Part shown: positions 1 to 7,968 of the stretch, one piece after another
Layout: each line of letters opens with the position of its first letter
How positions within the stretch are numbered: position 1 is the first letter of the stretch
Assembly (NCBI RefSeq): GCF_003013405.1
Contig: NZ_PXZL01000008.1
Location: forward strand, 1-64,000
Reading direction: 5' to 3'
DNA: 64,000 nt
Source of the DNA: Brevibacillus formosus
GTDB lineage: Bacteria > Bacillota > Bacilli > Brevibacillales > Brevibacillaceae
The notes under the pieces: model-generated
Databases searched by the model: none
Seen by the model: the letters and a program-made list of their open reading frames with translations, nothing else
What the model was told of the DNA's origin: nothing
Made by a program: the position numbers and the translations under genes

Positions 1-163
1 AGTTTTCAAAGAGCATTTTTAGTTCTGCTAAACTAGCAGGAACTCTATGGTAGCACATTGACCCTCAGTTGTCAAACGCTTTTTAAAGTGTTTTTCAACC
101 GATCTGCAATTTGTTTAGTAAGAGCAGATTTTCAATATATCATGTGCATCACATTCATGTCAA
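1..163 (-). promoter_or_regulatory. Tandem rRNA-operon type promoters (P1, P2) and boxA-like element
   Basis: Read on the minus strand, TTGACA (158-163) and TATATT (134-139) are 18 bp apart, and TTGACA (70-75) and TACCAT (47-52) are 17 bp apart. Downstream, at 1-13, is CTCTTTGAAAACT, which resembles the conserved element ahead of Bacillus rRNA genes. Two promoters about 88 bp apart followed by this element is the usual layout at the head of a Bacillus rrn operon, so 16S rRNA probably begins left of the window. No rRNA sequence is inside the window. Confidence 0.6.
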
Positions 164-183
164 CCATCTTTTTAAGAAATCGA

Positions 184-260
184 TGGTCGGGAAGACAGGA
201 TTCGAACCTGCGACCCCTTGGTCCCAAGCCAAGTACTCTACCAAGCTGAGCTACTTCCCG
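184..260 (-). tRNA. tRNA-Pro (anticodon TGG)
   Basis: A 77-nt cloverleaf with CCA encoded. The acceptor starts CGGGAAG, the anticodon loop is CTTGGGA and the T-arm reads GGTTCGAATCC. It is the last gene of the minus-strand tRNA cluster, 21 bp before the first rrn-type promoter. Confidence 0.96.
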
Positions 261-292
261 ATTACAGTTCTTCATTTTTTAAGATGAAGATG

Positions 293-366
293 CGTGCCCT
301 GAGAGATTCGAACTCCCGACCTTTTGATTCGTAGTCAAACGCTCTATCCAGCTGAGCTAAGGGCAC
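293..366 (-). tRNA. tRNA-Arg (anticodon ACG)
   Basis: A 74-nt cloverleaf. The anticodon loop is CTACGAA, whose A34 is normally deaminated to inosine. The acceptor GTGCCCT pairs with AGGGCAC. The 3' CCA is not encoded, since the discriminator is followed by CAT, so it must be added by CCA transferase. Confidence 0.95.
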
Positions 367-372
367 ATGTTA

Positions 373-448
373 TGGAGCGGACGAAGGGTCTCGAACCCTC
401 GACCTTCGCCTTGGCAAGGCGACGCTCTACCAATTGAGCTACGTCCGC
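373..448 (-). tRNA. tRNA-Gly (anticodon GCC)
   Basis: A 76-nt cloverleaf with CCA encoded. The anticodon loop is TTGCCAA and the acceptor is GCGGACG. Confidence 0.96.
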
Positions 449-456
449 ATGTTTAT

Positions 457-543
457 TGGTGCGGTCGAGAGGACTTGAACCTCCACGGTGTTGCCACCAC
501 TAGAACCTGAATCTAGCGCGTCTGCCAATTCCGCCACGACCGC
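457..543 (-). tRNA. tRNA-Leu (anticodon CAG)
   Basis: An 87-nt class II tRNA with a long variable arm and encoded CCA. The anticodon loop is TTCAGGT and the acceptor is GCGGTCG. Confidence 0.95.
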
Positions 544-577
544 ATATAAAATTCAATCTCTCGCTTTTTTAAAAAAC

Positions 578-653
578 TGGTGAGCCATGAAGGACTCGAA
601 CCTTCGACCCTCTGATTAAAAGTCAGATGCTCTACCAACTGAGCTAATGGCTC
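578..653 (-). tRNA. tRNA-Lys (anticodon TTT)
   Basis: A 76-nt cloverleaf with CCA encoded. The anticodon loop is CTTTTAA and the acceptor is GAGCCAT. Confidence 0.96.
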
Positions 654-693
654 TCGCTATATTTATCGCTATTTCAGACCATCAAGGTTGAAA

Positions 694-770
694 TGGCGGA
701 GCTGACGGGACTCGAACCCGCGACCTCCGGTGTGACAGACCGGCGTGAACTCCAACTTCACCACAGCTCC
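694..770 (-). tRNA. tRNA-Asp (anticodon GTC)
   Basis: A 77-nt cloverleaf with CCA encoded. The anticodon loop is CTGTCAC and the acceptor is GGAGCTG. A 78-bp spacer with no recognisable gene separates it from the initiator tRNA. Confidence 0.95.
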
Positions 771-848
771 ATATTCGGTTGCACCCAAAGGGTACTCCCA
801 TCCTACTTGATCACGCATGATTACTCAACGGAGTCCATGTAGAAAATT

Positions 849-925
<77 letters not shown>

Positions 926-934
926 ATAGTTAAG

Positions 935-1010
935 TGGTGGAGGCTGACGGGATCGAACCGCCGACCCTCTGCTTGTAAGGCAGATGCTCTCCCAGCTGAG
1001 CTAAGCCTCC
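935..1010 (-). tRNA. tRNA-Val (anticodon TAC)
   Basis: A 76-nt cloverleaf with CCA encoded. The anticodon loop is CTTACAA and the acceptor is GGAGGCT. Confidence 0.96.
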
Positions 1011-1043
1011 AGGATCCCTGCGTTTGCAGGGCGTTTTGCTAGG

Positions 1044-1117
1044 TGACCCGTAGGGGATTCGAACCCCTGAATGACAGCGTGAAAGGCTGCTGTGTTAAAC
1101 CGCTTCACCAACGGGCC
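1044..1117 (-). tRNA. tRNA-Glu (anticodon TTC)
   Basis: A 74-nt cloverleaf. The anticodon loop is CTTTCAC. The acceptor GGCCCGT pairs with ACGGGTC, followed by discriminator A. The next bases are CCT, so the terminal CCA is not genome-encoded. Confidence 0.94.
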
Positions 1118-1133
1118 ATTTCTAAGAAAGTGA

Positions 1134-1226
1134 TGGCGGATGGAGTGGGATTTGAACCCACGAGACGGTTCGACACCGCCTACACGATTTCCAATCGTGC
1201 TCCTTCGGCCGCTCGGACATCCATCC
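1134..1226 (-). tRNA. tRNA-Ser (anticodon GGA)
   Basis: A 93-nt class II tRNA with a long variable arm and encoded CCA. The anticodon loop is TTGGAAA and the acceptor is GGATGGA. It is the first gene of the minus-strand cluster. Confidence 0.95.
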
Positions 1227-1371
1227 GTATATTTGAAGTGGATCAAAGCGATCCGCTTGTTTGCCTTTCAGAATTCATATGTTAGCATGCATTCATCTGA
1301 AACGCAAGAACTTTTTTAGAGAAACTTAAAAAGTTCAATGTGACATAACTTTTCTGTCAGGCACAATAGCC

Positions 1372-1400
1372 ATTGTAGCGTGTGGATCATGTGCTGTCAA
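1372..1400 (-). promoter_or_regulatory. Sigma-A promoter of the tRNA cluster
   Basis: On the minus strand, TTGACA (1395-1400) and TACAAT (1372-1377) are 17 bp apart, about 145 bp upstream of tRNA-Ser. The rest of 1227-1595 holds no gene I can support, only this promoter and, on the other strand, the toxin promoter region. Confidence 0.7.
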
Positions 1401-1530
1401 CGAAAAGTATTGAAAATCTCAACTTTTTTCTCTGTCACCAGCAATGTTACTCGCCGAGTACCACTCTTTTTGTCGAGTCGGCTCGTATCTACACTACTAA
1501 CAGAACTCACCATAGAGTAAGCCGAGATGG

Positions 1531-1536
1531 TATAAT
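1531..1536 (+). promoter_or_regulatory. -10 element for the small toxin gene
   Basis: TATAAT lies 60 bp upstream of the 44-codon toxin gene. No good -35 hexamer is visible 16-18 bp upstream, so this is only a -10 match. Confidence 0.4.
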
Positions 1537-1595
1537 TTAACTCGAGACAAGACTGGCGGTGGAAGACCACGGCACAGCTTCCTGTAAAGGAGGTG

Positions 1596-1730
1596 ATGCT
1601 GATGGTCTCGCTCGGCACGCTTTACCTTTTCCTAAAAGTACTGGCAACCATGCTAAGCCTCTGGTTTAGCAGCAGGAAGCTCTACCGATGGATAAGAAAG
1701 TGGCGTAACAAGCGAAAACCCACCGCCTAA
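1596..1730 (+). CDS. Small holin-like toxin, 44 aa (type I toxin-antitoxin candidate)
   Basis: This 44-residue peptide has a hydrophobic N-terminal half (LYLFLKVLATMLSLWF) followed by a strongly basic tail (SSRKLYRWIRKWRNKRK). AAAGGAGG stands just upstream of the two possible starts, ATG 1596 and ATG 1602. The layout matches the putative holin-like toxin family of Bacilli: a short membrane peptide whose 3' end lies in an inverted repeat with the recurring GGTTGACCGCCTGACGG block, with a second hairpin about 50 bp further on. Known members of such loci are type I toxins held in check by an antisense RNA. No antisense promoter is obvious here. The family assignment rests on layout and composition, not an alignment. 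Confidence 0.65.
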   Translation: MLMVSLGTLYLFLKVLATMLSLWFSSRKLYRWIRKWRNKRKPTA

Positions 1731-1753
1731 GGTTGACCGCCTGACGGTGGGTT
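1717..1753. terminator. Inverted repeat overlapping the toxin 3' end
   Basis: AACCCACCG (1717-1725) pairs with CGGTGGGTT (1745-1753). On the plus strand a T-rich run (1758-1764) follows. On the minus strand the sequence after the stem is TTTTCG, so the element could also end an antisense RNA entering from the right. Confidence 0.6.
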
Positions 1754-1804
1754 CGCTGTTTTTGTAATCATGCGCGCCGTGGGTGTGCCACAGCTACTTG
1801 TCTC

Positions 1805-1843
1805 AGGAGCCTTGCCGCTGCAACGGTATTGGCTCCTTTATTT
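1805..1843 (+). terminator. Second hairpin of the toxin locus
   Basis: AGGAGCC (1805-1811) pairs with GGCTCCT (1831-1837), followed by TTATTTAT. Inside it, GCCG and CGGT can extend the structure. It is a likely terminator of the toxin transcript, or part of an overlapping antisense RNA. Confidence 0.55.
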
Positions 1844-1942
1844 ATATGTTGGATAATCCATATCTCTACCAGTAGTTTAACACCCTTTTTCCATTCCATA
1901 CAATATTGGCAACGATTTACAAGTAGAAAGGATTTGAAATGG

Positions 1943-2374
1943 ATGACCTCGATTAGTCTAGCTACTCCTCAAGACATTCCTGCTGTATGTACGATTGATG
2001 CCATGGTTCTCGGTTCAACCAGTCGTTCATCTGAACTTCAAGAAGCCATCGAGCAAGGGCATTGCTACTTGGCGTTAATCGACAAGAATATCGTCGGTTT
2101 TGCCATCATCAATCAATCCTTTTTTAAGAACAGCTTTATTCATCTGCTCATTGTTCACCCTCACTATCAGAAACGAGGGGTTGGCGAGGAGATGATGCGC
2201 TATCTGGAAACGATCTCCCCAACGGAGAAGTTGTTCACTTCTACTAACCTTTCCAACGAAAGAATGCAACGCCTCTGTCTGAGGCTGGGATATGTTCACT
2301 GCGGAACTCTGACTCATCTAGATCCAGATGATCCTGAAATGTTTTTCTGCAAATACGTTCGCCATCCACTATGA
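1943..2374 (+). CDS. GNAT family N-acetyltransferase, 143 aa
   Basis: This is a single-domain GCN5-related acetyltransferase that would move an acetyl group from acetyl-CoA to an unknown amine. The acetyl-CoA site is visible as [10 protein letters not shown] near residues 75-84, preceded by the beta-4 strand HLLIVHPHY. Later, [14 protein letters not shown] is the usual family helix. I chose ATG 1943 because AGAAAGGA lies 11 bp upstream; a longer reading frame from 1829 starts inside the upstream hairpin. The gene stands alone on the plus strand. Its last codons overlap the end of convergent coaX by 6 bp, with no terminator between them. The substrate cannot be predicted. Confidence 0.85.
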   Translation: MTSISLATPQDIPAVCTIDAMVLGSTSRSSELQEAIEQGHCYLALIDKNIVGFAIINQSFFKNSFIHLLIVHPHYQKRGVGEEMMRYLETISPTEKLFTSTNLSNERMQRLCLRLGYVHCGTLTHLDPDDPEMFFCKYVRHPL

Positions 2375-3136
2375 CTGATTGCGCTCATAGATCAAACGAA
2401 GTCCTTTTAGCGTAAGATTCTGATCCACGACATGGATACAAGAGGTCTCATTTGCAAAAAGCGCTGCCAACCCTCCCGTAGCAACTACGGTAGGTCGCGT
2501 CCCGTATTCATCCATGATTCTGCGTACAATGCCTTCGACCTGACCGACGAACCCATAGAAAATACCGGATTGCATCGCCGCTATCGTATTCCGCCCCACT
2601 ACACTTGCAGGCTTGGCAATTTCGATTCGCGGGAGTTTGGCAGCACGAGTGAAGAGCGCCTCTGTCGATATCCCGATACCAGGAGCAATCGCCCCGCCCC
2701 AATACTGCGCCCGCTCATCCACATAGCAAAAGGTCGTCGCTGTACCAAAATCGACAACAATAAGCGGCGCACCATAATGATGAATCGCAGCAACAGCGTT
2801 CACGATTCGATCGGAACCAACCTCTCGCGGATACTCATACTTGATGTTCAGTCCTGTTTTGATACCCGGTCCGATAATCAGCGCTTTTTGTTGCATGTAC
2901 TTCCCACACATGCGTTCAATCGTGAGGTTTAAAGGCGGCACGACAGACGAGATGATGACGCCTCTTACCTGTTCAAGACCAAGCCCTACGCTACCAAACA
3001 AGCTTTTGACGAGCATGCCGTACTCGTCTTCCGTTTTGTTACGGTCTGTGGACACTCTCCAATGGTGTTGAAGCTCGTCGCCTTCATACAAGCCCAACAC
3101 AATATTGGAGTTGCCTATATCGATCACCAATAACAT
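2369..3136 (-). CDS. coaX: Type III pantothenate kinase
   Basis: CoaX phosphorylates pantothenate with ATP, the first step of coenzyme A synthesis. It is a member of the acetate/sugar kinase-Hsp70-actin fold and needs a monovalent cation. The N-terminal phosphate-binding motif LVIDIGNSN (residues 3-11), the [15 protein letters not shown] segment (104-118) and DFGTATTF (131-138) are all present. The length of 255 aa is normal for the Bacillus protein. ATG 3136 has GGAG 8 bp upstream. It is the third gene of a nadB-nadC-coaX run, 12 bp after nadC, so NAD and CoA precursors are probably made from one transcript. In B. subtilis coaX instead follows ftsH. Confidence 0.96.
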   Translation of the reverse strand: MLLVIDIGNSNIVLGLYEGDELQHHWRVSTDRNKTEDEYGMLVKSLFGSVGLGLEQVRGVIISSVVPPLNLTIERMCGKYMQQKALIIGPGIKTGLNIKYEYPREVGSDRIVNAVAAIHHYGAPLIVVDFGTATTFCYVDERAQYWGGAIAPGIGISTEALFTRAAKLPRIEIAKPASVVGRNTIAAMQSGIFYGFVGQVEGIVRRIMDEYGTRPTVVATGGLAALFANETSCIHVVDQNLTLKGLRLIYERNQS

Positions 3137-3148
3137 CGTGGTCGCTCC

Positions 3149-3997
3149 TTACCGCTTGCGTGTATTCAGATCGAGGCTGATATCAAACGCTTTGACAGAA
3201 TGAGTCAGCGCCCCGACCGAAATGATATCTACGCCTGTTTTTGCAATGTCACCAATCGTCTCTAGACTCACACCGCCAGATGCCTCGACAATCGCCCGCC
3301 CATTGATATACTGCACGGCTTCCACCATTTGATCGAGGGACATATTGTCGAGCATGATTGTATCTGCACCTGCTGCCAATGCTTCCTGAACCTGTTCGAA
3401 CGATTCGGCCTCTACTTCTACTGTCATCGTATGAGGAATAACCGCGCGTGCCGCCGCAACAGCCTGTGCGATACCGCCCGCTCCTTTGATATGATTGTCC
3501 TTGATCATCACGGCATCATACAGGGCAAAACGGTGATTGTAGCCTCCCCCGACTCGAACCGCATACTTTTCCAAAGCCCTGAGGCCTGGTGTAGTCTTTC
3601 TCGTATCGACAACTCGTGCCTTCGTCCCTGCGACGGCGGTTGCGTATTCACTCGTTTTCGTGGCAATCCCAGACAGTCGTTGCATTAAATTAAGGGCAAG
3701 CCGCTCTCCGCTCAAAATAGAACGAACCGAGCCGCTGACTTGGGCGATCTGCTGACCAACCTCTACTTGTGCCCCTTCTTCTACTTTTGCCTCAAAAACG
3801 AGGGTAGAATCAACCGTGGAAAATACTTGCTCCGCAATCGGCAAGCCTGCCACGATCCCCGCTTCCTTCGCATATAAAATACCCACACCCTGCTCCGATT
3901 CAGGAATCGTGCTCATCGTCGTCACATCACCAAACCCCACGTCTTCCTGTAGCCATTCCTCTATTTTTCGCTGAAGCTCCCGTTTATTCCACATCAT
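3149..3997 (-). CDS. nadC: Nicotinate-nucleotide pyrophosphorylase (carboxylating), QPRTase
   Basis: NadC converts quinolinate and PRPP to nicotinate mononucleotide, CO2 and pyrophosphate in de novo NAD synthesis. The 282-aa protein carries the active-site segment VVDTRKTTPGLR with the following EKYAV(R)VGG, the lysine-bearing VMIKDNHI, and EVEAES and TIMLDN in the TIM-barrel half. I chose ATG 3997 because GGAG stands 10 bp upstream; a more upstream in-frame start lacks this. The start lies inside the 3' end of nadB (14 bp overlap), which suggests translational coupling. The NadA partner is encoded separately at 11434-12378. Confidence 0.95.
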   Translation of the reverse strand: MMWNKRELQRKIEEWLQEDVGFGDVTTMSTIPESEQGVGILYAKEAGIVAGLPIAEQVFSTVDSTLVFEAKVEEGAQVEVGQQIAQVSGSVRSILSGERLALNLMQRLSGIATKTSEYATAVAGTKARVVDTRKTTPGLRALEKYAVRVGGGYNHRFALYDAVMIKDNHIKGAGGIAQAVAAARAVIPHTMTVEVEAESFEQVQEALAAGADTIMLDNMSLDQMVEAVQYINGRAIVEASGGVSLETIGDIAKTGVDIISVGALTHSVKAFDISLDLNTRKR

Positions 3998-5606
3998 GCT
4001 TCTCACACTCCTCTTGGACACCATCTTCTATAGACTGGATCAAATGCTTGCGCCACACCAAGTCGTCTTTATTTGGAAAATCAGTACGATAATGCCCACC
4101 TCTACTTTCTTCCCGCAAAAGTGCCGCTCGCGTTGTCAGGACGGCAGCATTCAGCAGATTGAAAAATTCAAACGTTTCCAGACTCTCAGGCTCGTACTGA
4201 TAGTATTGCTCCATTCGCGCAAGCTCTGCTAATGCTTTCGTTAATCCTTTATCGTCGCGCTTCACACTAACGTGCCGCAGCATGAGCTTTTGCATTTTCA
4301 ATCGTTGTTCACGTGTATTGAACGCTTGGGGCAGTTTTTGCTTAGAACCAACCTGGAAGGGATGAATGCTCGGCAAATCAGCCAGCTGCTTGATACGCTC
4401 CGCTATGCGGTGACCGAATACAACAGCTTCTGATAACGAGTTACTAGCCAGTCGATTTGCTCCATGTACCCCTGTGCAGGAAGCTTCCCCGCATGCAAAA
4501 AGCCGCTTCGTCGAGGTCTCCCCGTTCAAATCAGTCTGGACCCCACCCATAATATAATGGCAGGCAGGAGCTACTGGAATCCAATCTGTCACCATATTGA
4601 GCCCATATTGTAAGCAAAAATTATAAATCGTCGGAAAACGCCGCTTAATAAGGTCCTCCGATTCGTGGGTAATGTCCAGATACACGAACGTAGACTTCGT
4701 CTGTTCCATCTCAGAGACAATCGCCCTGGCGACAATATCGCGCGGTGCCAGCTCCTTTTGCGGATGGTACTTGTCCATGAAGCGATCACCATTGCTGTTA
4801 CGCAAAATGGCACCCTCCCCACGAACGGCTTCCGAAATCAAAAAGCGCGGGGCTCCCGGATAGTAAAGCGCAGTCGGATGAAACTGGATAAATTCCACAT
4901 CTTTAATGCGAGCGCCAGCCCGATACGCGATGCCGATCCCATCTGCTGTAGCGATTTGCGGATTCGTTGTGTAACGATAAAGCTGACCTGCACCTCCCGT
5001 AGCCAGTACCGTTGCTTTTGCTTCCAGGAAAAACAGTTCGCCATCCGGCTTACGCACGAGGACACCCACGCATTCGCCATCCTGCGTGATAACATCCACA
5101 GCAAAATGATATTCCAAAACCTGAATGTTTGGCTGCTCTATCACACGCTTGGACAAAGCGCGGACGATCTCTGCCCCTGTGGCATCTCCGTTCGCATGCA
5201 AAATACGTCGTTTGCTATGCGCGCCTTCCTGTGTCAGCTCGTACTCCCCTTGTTCATCGCGGTCAAATTCCGTTCCATATGCAATCAGTTCATGCAAGCG
5301 ATCAGGGCCCTCATGCACCAGGACTTCCACAGCGTTATACGAGCAAAGACCTGCTCCAGCGATTAACGTATCCTGTCGATGAAGGGCAGGAGAATCTGAT
5401 TGGGCTGTTACAGCAGCGATTCCTCCCTGAGCCCAGCGTGTGTTACTATCATCGAGTCCCTTCTTGCTGATCAACACCACATCCGCATACTCACTCGTTT
5501 GCAACGCCGTATACAACCCAGCAATTCCTGCTCCAATAACAGCTACATCTGCCCTCATCCGAGGCAAGGTGTGCAAATCAAAGTCCACAATGTAACGGGG
5601 AATCAT
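3984..5606 (-). CDS. nadB: L-aspartate oxidase
   Basis: NadB is an FAD flavoenzyme that oxidises L-aspartate to iminoaspartate, which NadA then condenses with dihydroxyacetone phosphate. The FAD-binding motif AVIGAGIAGLYTAL lies near residues 22-35. The succinate dehydrogenase/fumarate reductase-type segments follow: STRWAQGGIAA, HANGDATGAEIV and VEFIQFHPTAL. The C-terminal helical domain is complete, giving 540 aa. I chose ATG 5606 because AAGGG lies 8 bp upstream; an in-frame extension to 5645 has no better site. It is the first gene of nadB-nadC-coaX. A TATAAT lies at 5648-5653, but its -35 hexamer is weak. Confidence 0.95.
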   Translation of the reverse strand: MIPRYIVDFDLHTLPRMRADVAVIGAGIAGLYTALQTSEYADVVLISKKGLDDSNTRWAQGGIAAVTAQSDSPALHRQDTLIAGAGLCSYNAVEVLVHEGPDRLHELIAYGTEFDRDEQGEYELTQEGAHSKRRILHANGDATGAEIVRALSKRVIEQPNIQVLEYHFAVDVITQDGECVGVLVRKPDGELFFLEAKATVLATGGAGQLYRYTTNPQIATADGIGIAYRAGARIKDVEFIQFHPTALYYPGAPRFLISEAVRGEGAILRNSNGDRFMDKYHPQKELAPRDIVARAIVSEMEQTKSTFVYLDITHESEDLIKRRFPTIYNFCLQYGLNMVTDWIPVAPACHYIMGGVQTDLNGETSTKRLFACGEASCTGVHGANRLASNSLSEAVVFGHRIAERIKQLADLPSIHPFQVGSKQKLPQAFNTREQRLKMQKLMLRHVSVKRDDKGLTKALAELARMEQYYQYEPESLETFEFFNLLNAAVLTTRAALLREESRGGHYRTDFPNKDDLVWRKHLIQSIEDGVQEECEKHDVE

Positions 5607-5678
5607 GACTGTGTCCCTTCTCTCTTGTAACTGATGATTTTCCACCCATTATAGCAAATACACGCTTGGAGGAGATGC

Positions 5679-5709
5679 AAAAAAAGAGCGCCCGCAAAAG
5701 CGAGCACTC
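5679..5709 (-). terminator. Terminator of the znuACB-zur operon
   Basis: On the minus strand GAGTGCTCGC pairs with GCGGGCGCTC (two G-T pairs) around a TTTT loop, followed by seven T. It lies 13 bp after the zur stop codon. Confidence 0.85.
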
Positions 5710-5721
5710 CCCTCTATCCGA

Positions 5722-6147
5722 TTAATTCGAATGTGTTACACATTCCTTGCACGTCCCATATACCTCGAACTTGTGCCCCGTCACCTGAAACTCTTCCGGT
5801 ACCGCGGAAATGATATTCATCGGACATCCTGGCAAAGAAGAAGTCTTTCCACATTCGGTACAAATCACATGGTGATGATGGTGTCCATCTGTCGAACAGG
5901 CCAAACGGAATCTGCCTTCCCCATCCAGCTCCGTCTCTTCCAGAATCCCCAGCTCAACAAAAGTGGAAATGTTGCGATAGACGGTATCGAAGCTGAGTGT
6001 CGGATACTGCTCCTTGATTCTTTCCATAATATCTTTGGCAGACAGATATCGCTTCTCGGCCGCGCAGATTCGAATCATCTCCTCCCGCTTGCCGGTATAC
6101 TTGAAACCATGGTCTTTCAATATTTGCAGCGCTTCTTCTACTTTCAT
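5722..6147 (-). CDS. zur: Zinc uptake regulator, Fur family
   Basis: This is a Fur-family zinc-responsive repressor of 141 aa. The N-terminal winged helix (about 1-80) includes the recognition part SFDTVYRNISTF. The dimerisation and metal domain has GHHHHHVICTECGK, and the structural zinc site is completed by the C-terminal pair CKEC. Fur, PerR and Zur are hard to tell apart by motif alone. Zur is favoured because the gene closes a zinc-uptake operon whose promoter carries two Zur-type boxes. I chose ATG 6147 because GGAG is 9 bp upstream; TTG 6153 would leave only 3 bp. The gene follows znuB by 39 bp. Confidence 0.85.
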   Translation of the reverse strand: MKVEEALQILKDHGFKYTGKREEMIRICAAEKRYLSAKDIMERIKEQYPTLSFDTVYRNISTFVELGILEETELDGEGRFRLACSTDGHHHHHVICTECGKTSSLPGCPMNIISAVPEEFQVTGHKFEVYGTCKECVTHSN

Positions 6148-6186
6148 CGACAAACACTCCTTCCTTTTGTCATATCCGGAAAACTC

Positions 6187-7026
6187 TTATCGAAAAGCGG
6201 CCCGCAGCTTTTTTACACCCAATACAACCAGCATAACCAGTACTGCCATCAGTACAATTGTACCACCAGATGCCCAATCAAGGAGATAGGCAAAATACAA
6301 ACCGCTCAGCACGGAAAACTCCGCGAACAAAATCGACAAGAAAATCGTTTGACGAAAGCTTTTTGCGATTTGCAGACTAGCCGCCACCGGAAGCGTAATC
6401 AGGGCCGAGATTAACAGGACACCAACAATACGCATGGAAGCCGCAATCGTCAGAGCGACGAGCACCATGAACCACAAATTAATCGAACGCCTTGCCACGC
6501 CGGAGACGCGAGCGAATTCCTCGTCAAAGGAGACAGCAAAAAGCTCTTTGTAAATCAACAAGACTGTCCCTAAAACGACTACTGCCACACCAATCAGCGC
6601 ATACAGATCTTCAATGGACACCGTCACGATTTTTCCGAACAAGTACGAATACAGATCTGCATTAAAACCGTCTGCGATACTGATCAATACCGTAAATAGC
6701 CCAAGTCCCGCGGACAAAATAATCGGAATCGCCAAATCCTGATACGCTTTGTACACCTTACGCAGCCGCTCGATGAACAACGAACCGATCACCGCAAACA
6801 ACATCCCAAAAAACAGCGGATTAACCACGGAGAAGAAGGCGACCTTTTTGGAAATGAGCATCCCGGCAGCTACACCGGACAGCGTGACGTGTGACAAGCC
6901 ATCTGCCATCATCGACAAGCGACGAACAATGAGAAACGTACCCAAAATAGGGCAGATCAGACCAATTAAAATCCCTGAAAACAGGGTATACCGCAAAAAG
7001 TCATACTGCCACCAATCAGCAAGCAT
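6187..7026 (-). CDS. znuB: Zinc ABC transporter permease
   Basis: This is an integral-membrane permease of the ABC-3 metal family, 279 aa, with about eight hydrophobic segments (for example LIGLICPILGTFLIVRR and TIVLMAVLVMLVVLGV). The family signature DGLSHVTLSGVAAG lies near residue 45. With ZnuC and the binding protein ZnuA it forms the zinc importer. I chose ATG 7026 because AAGGA is 8 bp upstream; the earlier ATG 7032 has only 2 bp. Also called adcB or ycdI-like in other Bacilli. Confidence 0.92.
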   Translation of the reverse strand: MLADWWQYDFLRYTLFSGILIGLICPILGTFLIVRRLSMMADGLSHVTLSGVAAGMLISKKVAFFSVVNPLFFGMLFAVIGSLFIERLRKVYKAYQDLAIPIILSAGLGLFTVLISIADGFNADLYSYLFGKIVTVSIEDLYALIGVAVVVLGTVLLIYKELFAVSFDEEFARVSGVARRSINLWFMVLVALTIAASMRIVGVLLISALITLPVAASLQIAKSFRQTIFLSILFAEFSVLSGLYFAYLLDWASGGTIVLMAVLVMLVVLGVKKLRAAFR

Positions 7027-7061
7027 GTGCATATTCCTTCTTTCTTACCTATTTACAAAGC

Positions 7062-7832
7062 TTAATGATGATGAGACAGCAGTCTGACCGAATCACCGTA
7101 CATACTTTGCAAGATTTTTTCTTGGTTATGCTCAAAATCGTGCGCCGTTCCATGGAAGTGAATTTTTTTCTGCACACAAGCCACCTTGGTCACCCATTGC
7201 GACATGACTCCCACATCGTGGCTGACGATCATCATCGTCAATCCGTTCTCTTCCTTCAGCGAACGAAGCAAGCTGTAAAATTGATCGATCGATTCCTGAT
7301 CGACACCGACTGTAGGCTCATCGAGGATCAACAGCTCCGGTTCAGCTACGAGAGCTCGCGCTATGAATACGCGCTGCAATTGCCCGCCGGACAAGTTGCC
7401 GATTCGTTGATCCAGCTTCTCCAGCAAGCCGACACGCTCTACCGCAGCCCGTACACTCTCATGATGCTGACCTGTCAGTCTGCGAAAAAGGCCTACTTTG
7501 CCGACCAATCCAGATGACACGACTTCTCGCACCGTCGCCGGAAATCCACCCGCTCCATGCGCAACCTGTTGAGCCACGTATCCAATGCGGTTCCATTCAC
7601 GAAACTTGGATAGCGGTTGCCCGAAGAGCTCCACTGTCCCTTTGTTTGGCGTCAACAGACCCAAAATCAGCTTCATCAGCGTAGATTTTCCTGATCCATT
7701 CGGCCCGACGATGCCAACAAAGTCTCCGCGTTCCAGTGTGAATTCAACCTCATCGAGAACCTGTTTGTCTTCATATTGAAAGGAGACGCCTGTGAGCTTA
7801 ATGACTGGCACCTCTTGTTTATGTGGTTCCAT
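7062..7832 (-). CDS. znuC: Zinc ABC transporter ATP-binding protein
   Basis: This is the cytoplasmic ATPase of the zinc importer, 256 aa. Walker A is GPNGSGKST (near residue 44), the signature is LSGGQLQRVFIARAL, Walker B is LLILDEPTVGVD, and the switch histidine is in MMIVSHD. A C-terminal His-rich end (SHHH) is fitting for a zinc system. It lies between znuA and znuB; 136 bp separate it from znuA, with a hairpin in between. Upstream at 7880-7892 is a perfect 6-1-6 palindrome, ATCGTACTACGAT, of uncertain meaning. Confidence 0.94.
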   Translation of the reverse strand: MEPHKQEVPVIKLTGVSFQYEDKQVLDEVEFTLERGDFVGIVGPNGSGKSTLMKLILGLLTPNKGTVELFGQPLSKFREWNRIGYVAQQVAHGAGGFPATVREVVSSGLVGKVGLFRRLTGQHHESVRAAVERVGLLEKLDQRIGNLSGGQLQRVFIARALVAEPELLILDEPTVGVDQESIDQFYSLLRSLKEENGLTMMIVSHDVGVMSQWVTKVACVQKKIHFHGTAHDFEHNQEKILQSMYGDSVRLLSHHH

Positions 7833-7926
7833 GAAATATCCATCCCTTAAATCGGATTTGTTCTTATTTGCTTCCCTTCATCGTACTACGATTTTACCCG
7901 AACCACAAGCATCCTACTAATGAATG

Positions 7927-7952
7927 AAAAAATGCCGCCTGGTCAGCGACAT
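7927..7952 (-). terminator. Hairpin with T-run between znuA and znuC
   Basis: On the minus strand ATGTCGC pairs with GCGGCAT (one G-T pair), followed by six T. It probably acts as a partial terminator that lowers znuC/znuB/zur expression relative to the binding protein. Confidence 0.65.
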
Positions 7953-7968
7953 CTTTTCAAGGGAAAGC

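Noticed and set aside
771..848. 5S rRNA or an extra tRNA in the spacer between tRNA-Asp and tRNA-fMet
   Set aside because: The 78 bp do not fold as a tRNA and lack 5S sequence blocks.
1001..1285. Short open frames across the tRNA-Val/Glu/Ser region on both strands
   Set aside because: They translate tRNA sequence; the cloverleaves account for the region.
7880..7892. Palindrome ATCGTACTACGAT as a third Zur box
   Set aside because: The half-sites are 6-1-6, much closer than the 9-1-9 spacing of Zur sites; recorded only as a note under znuC.
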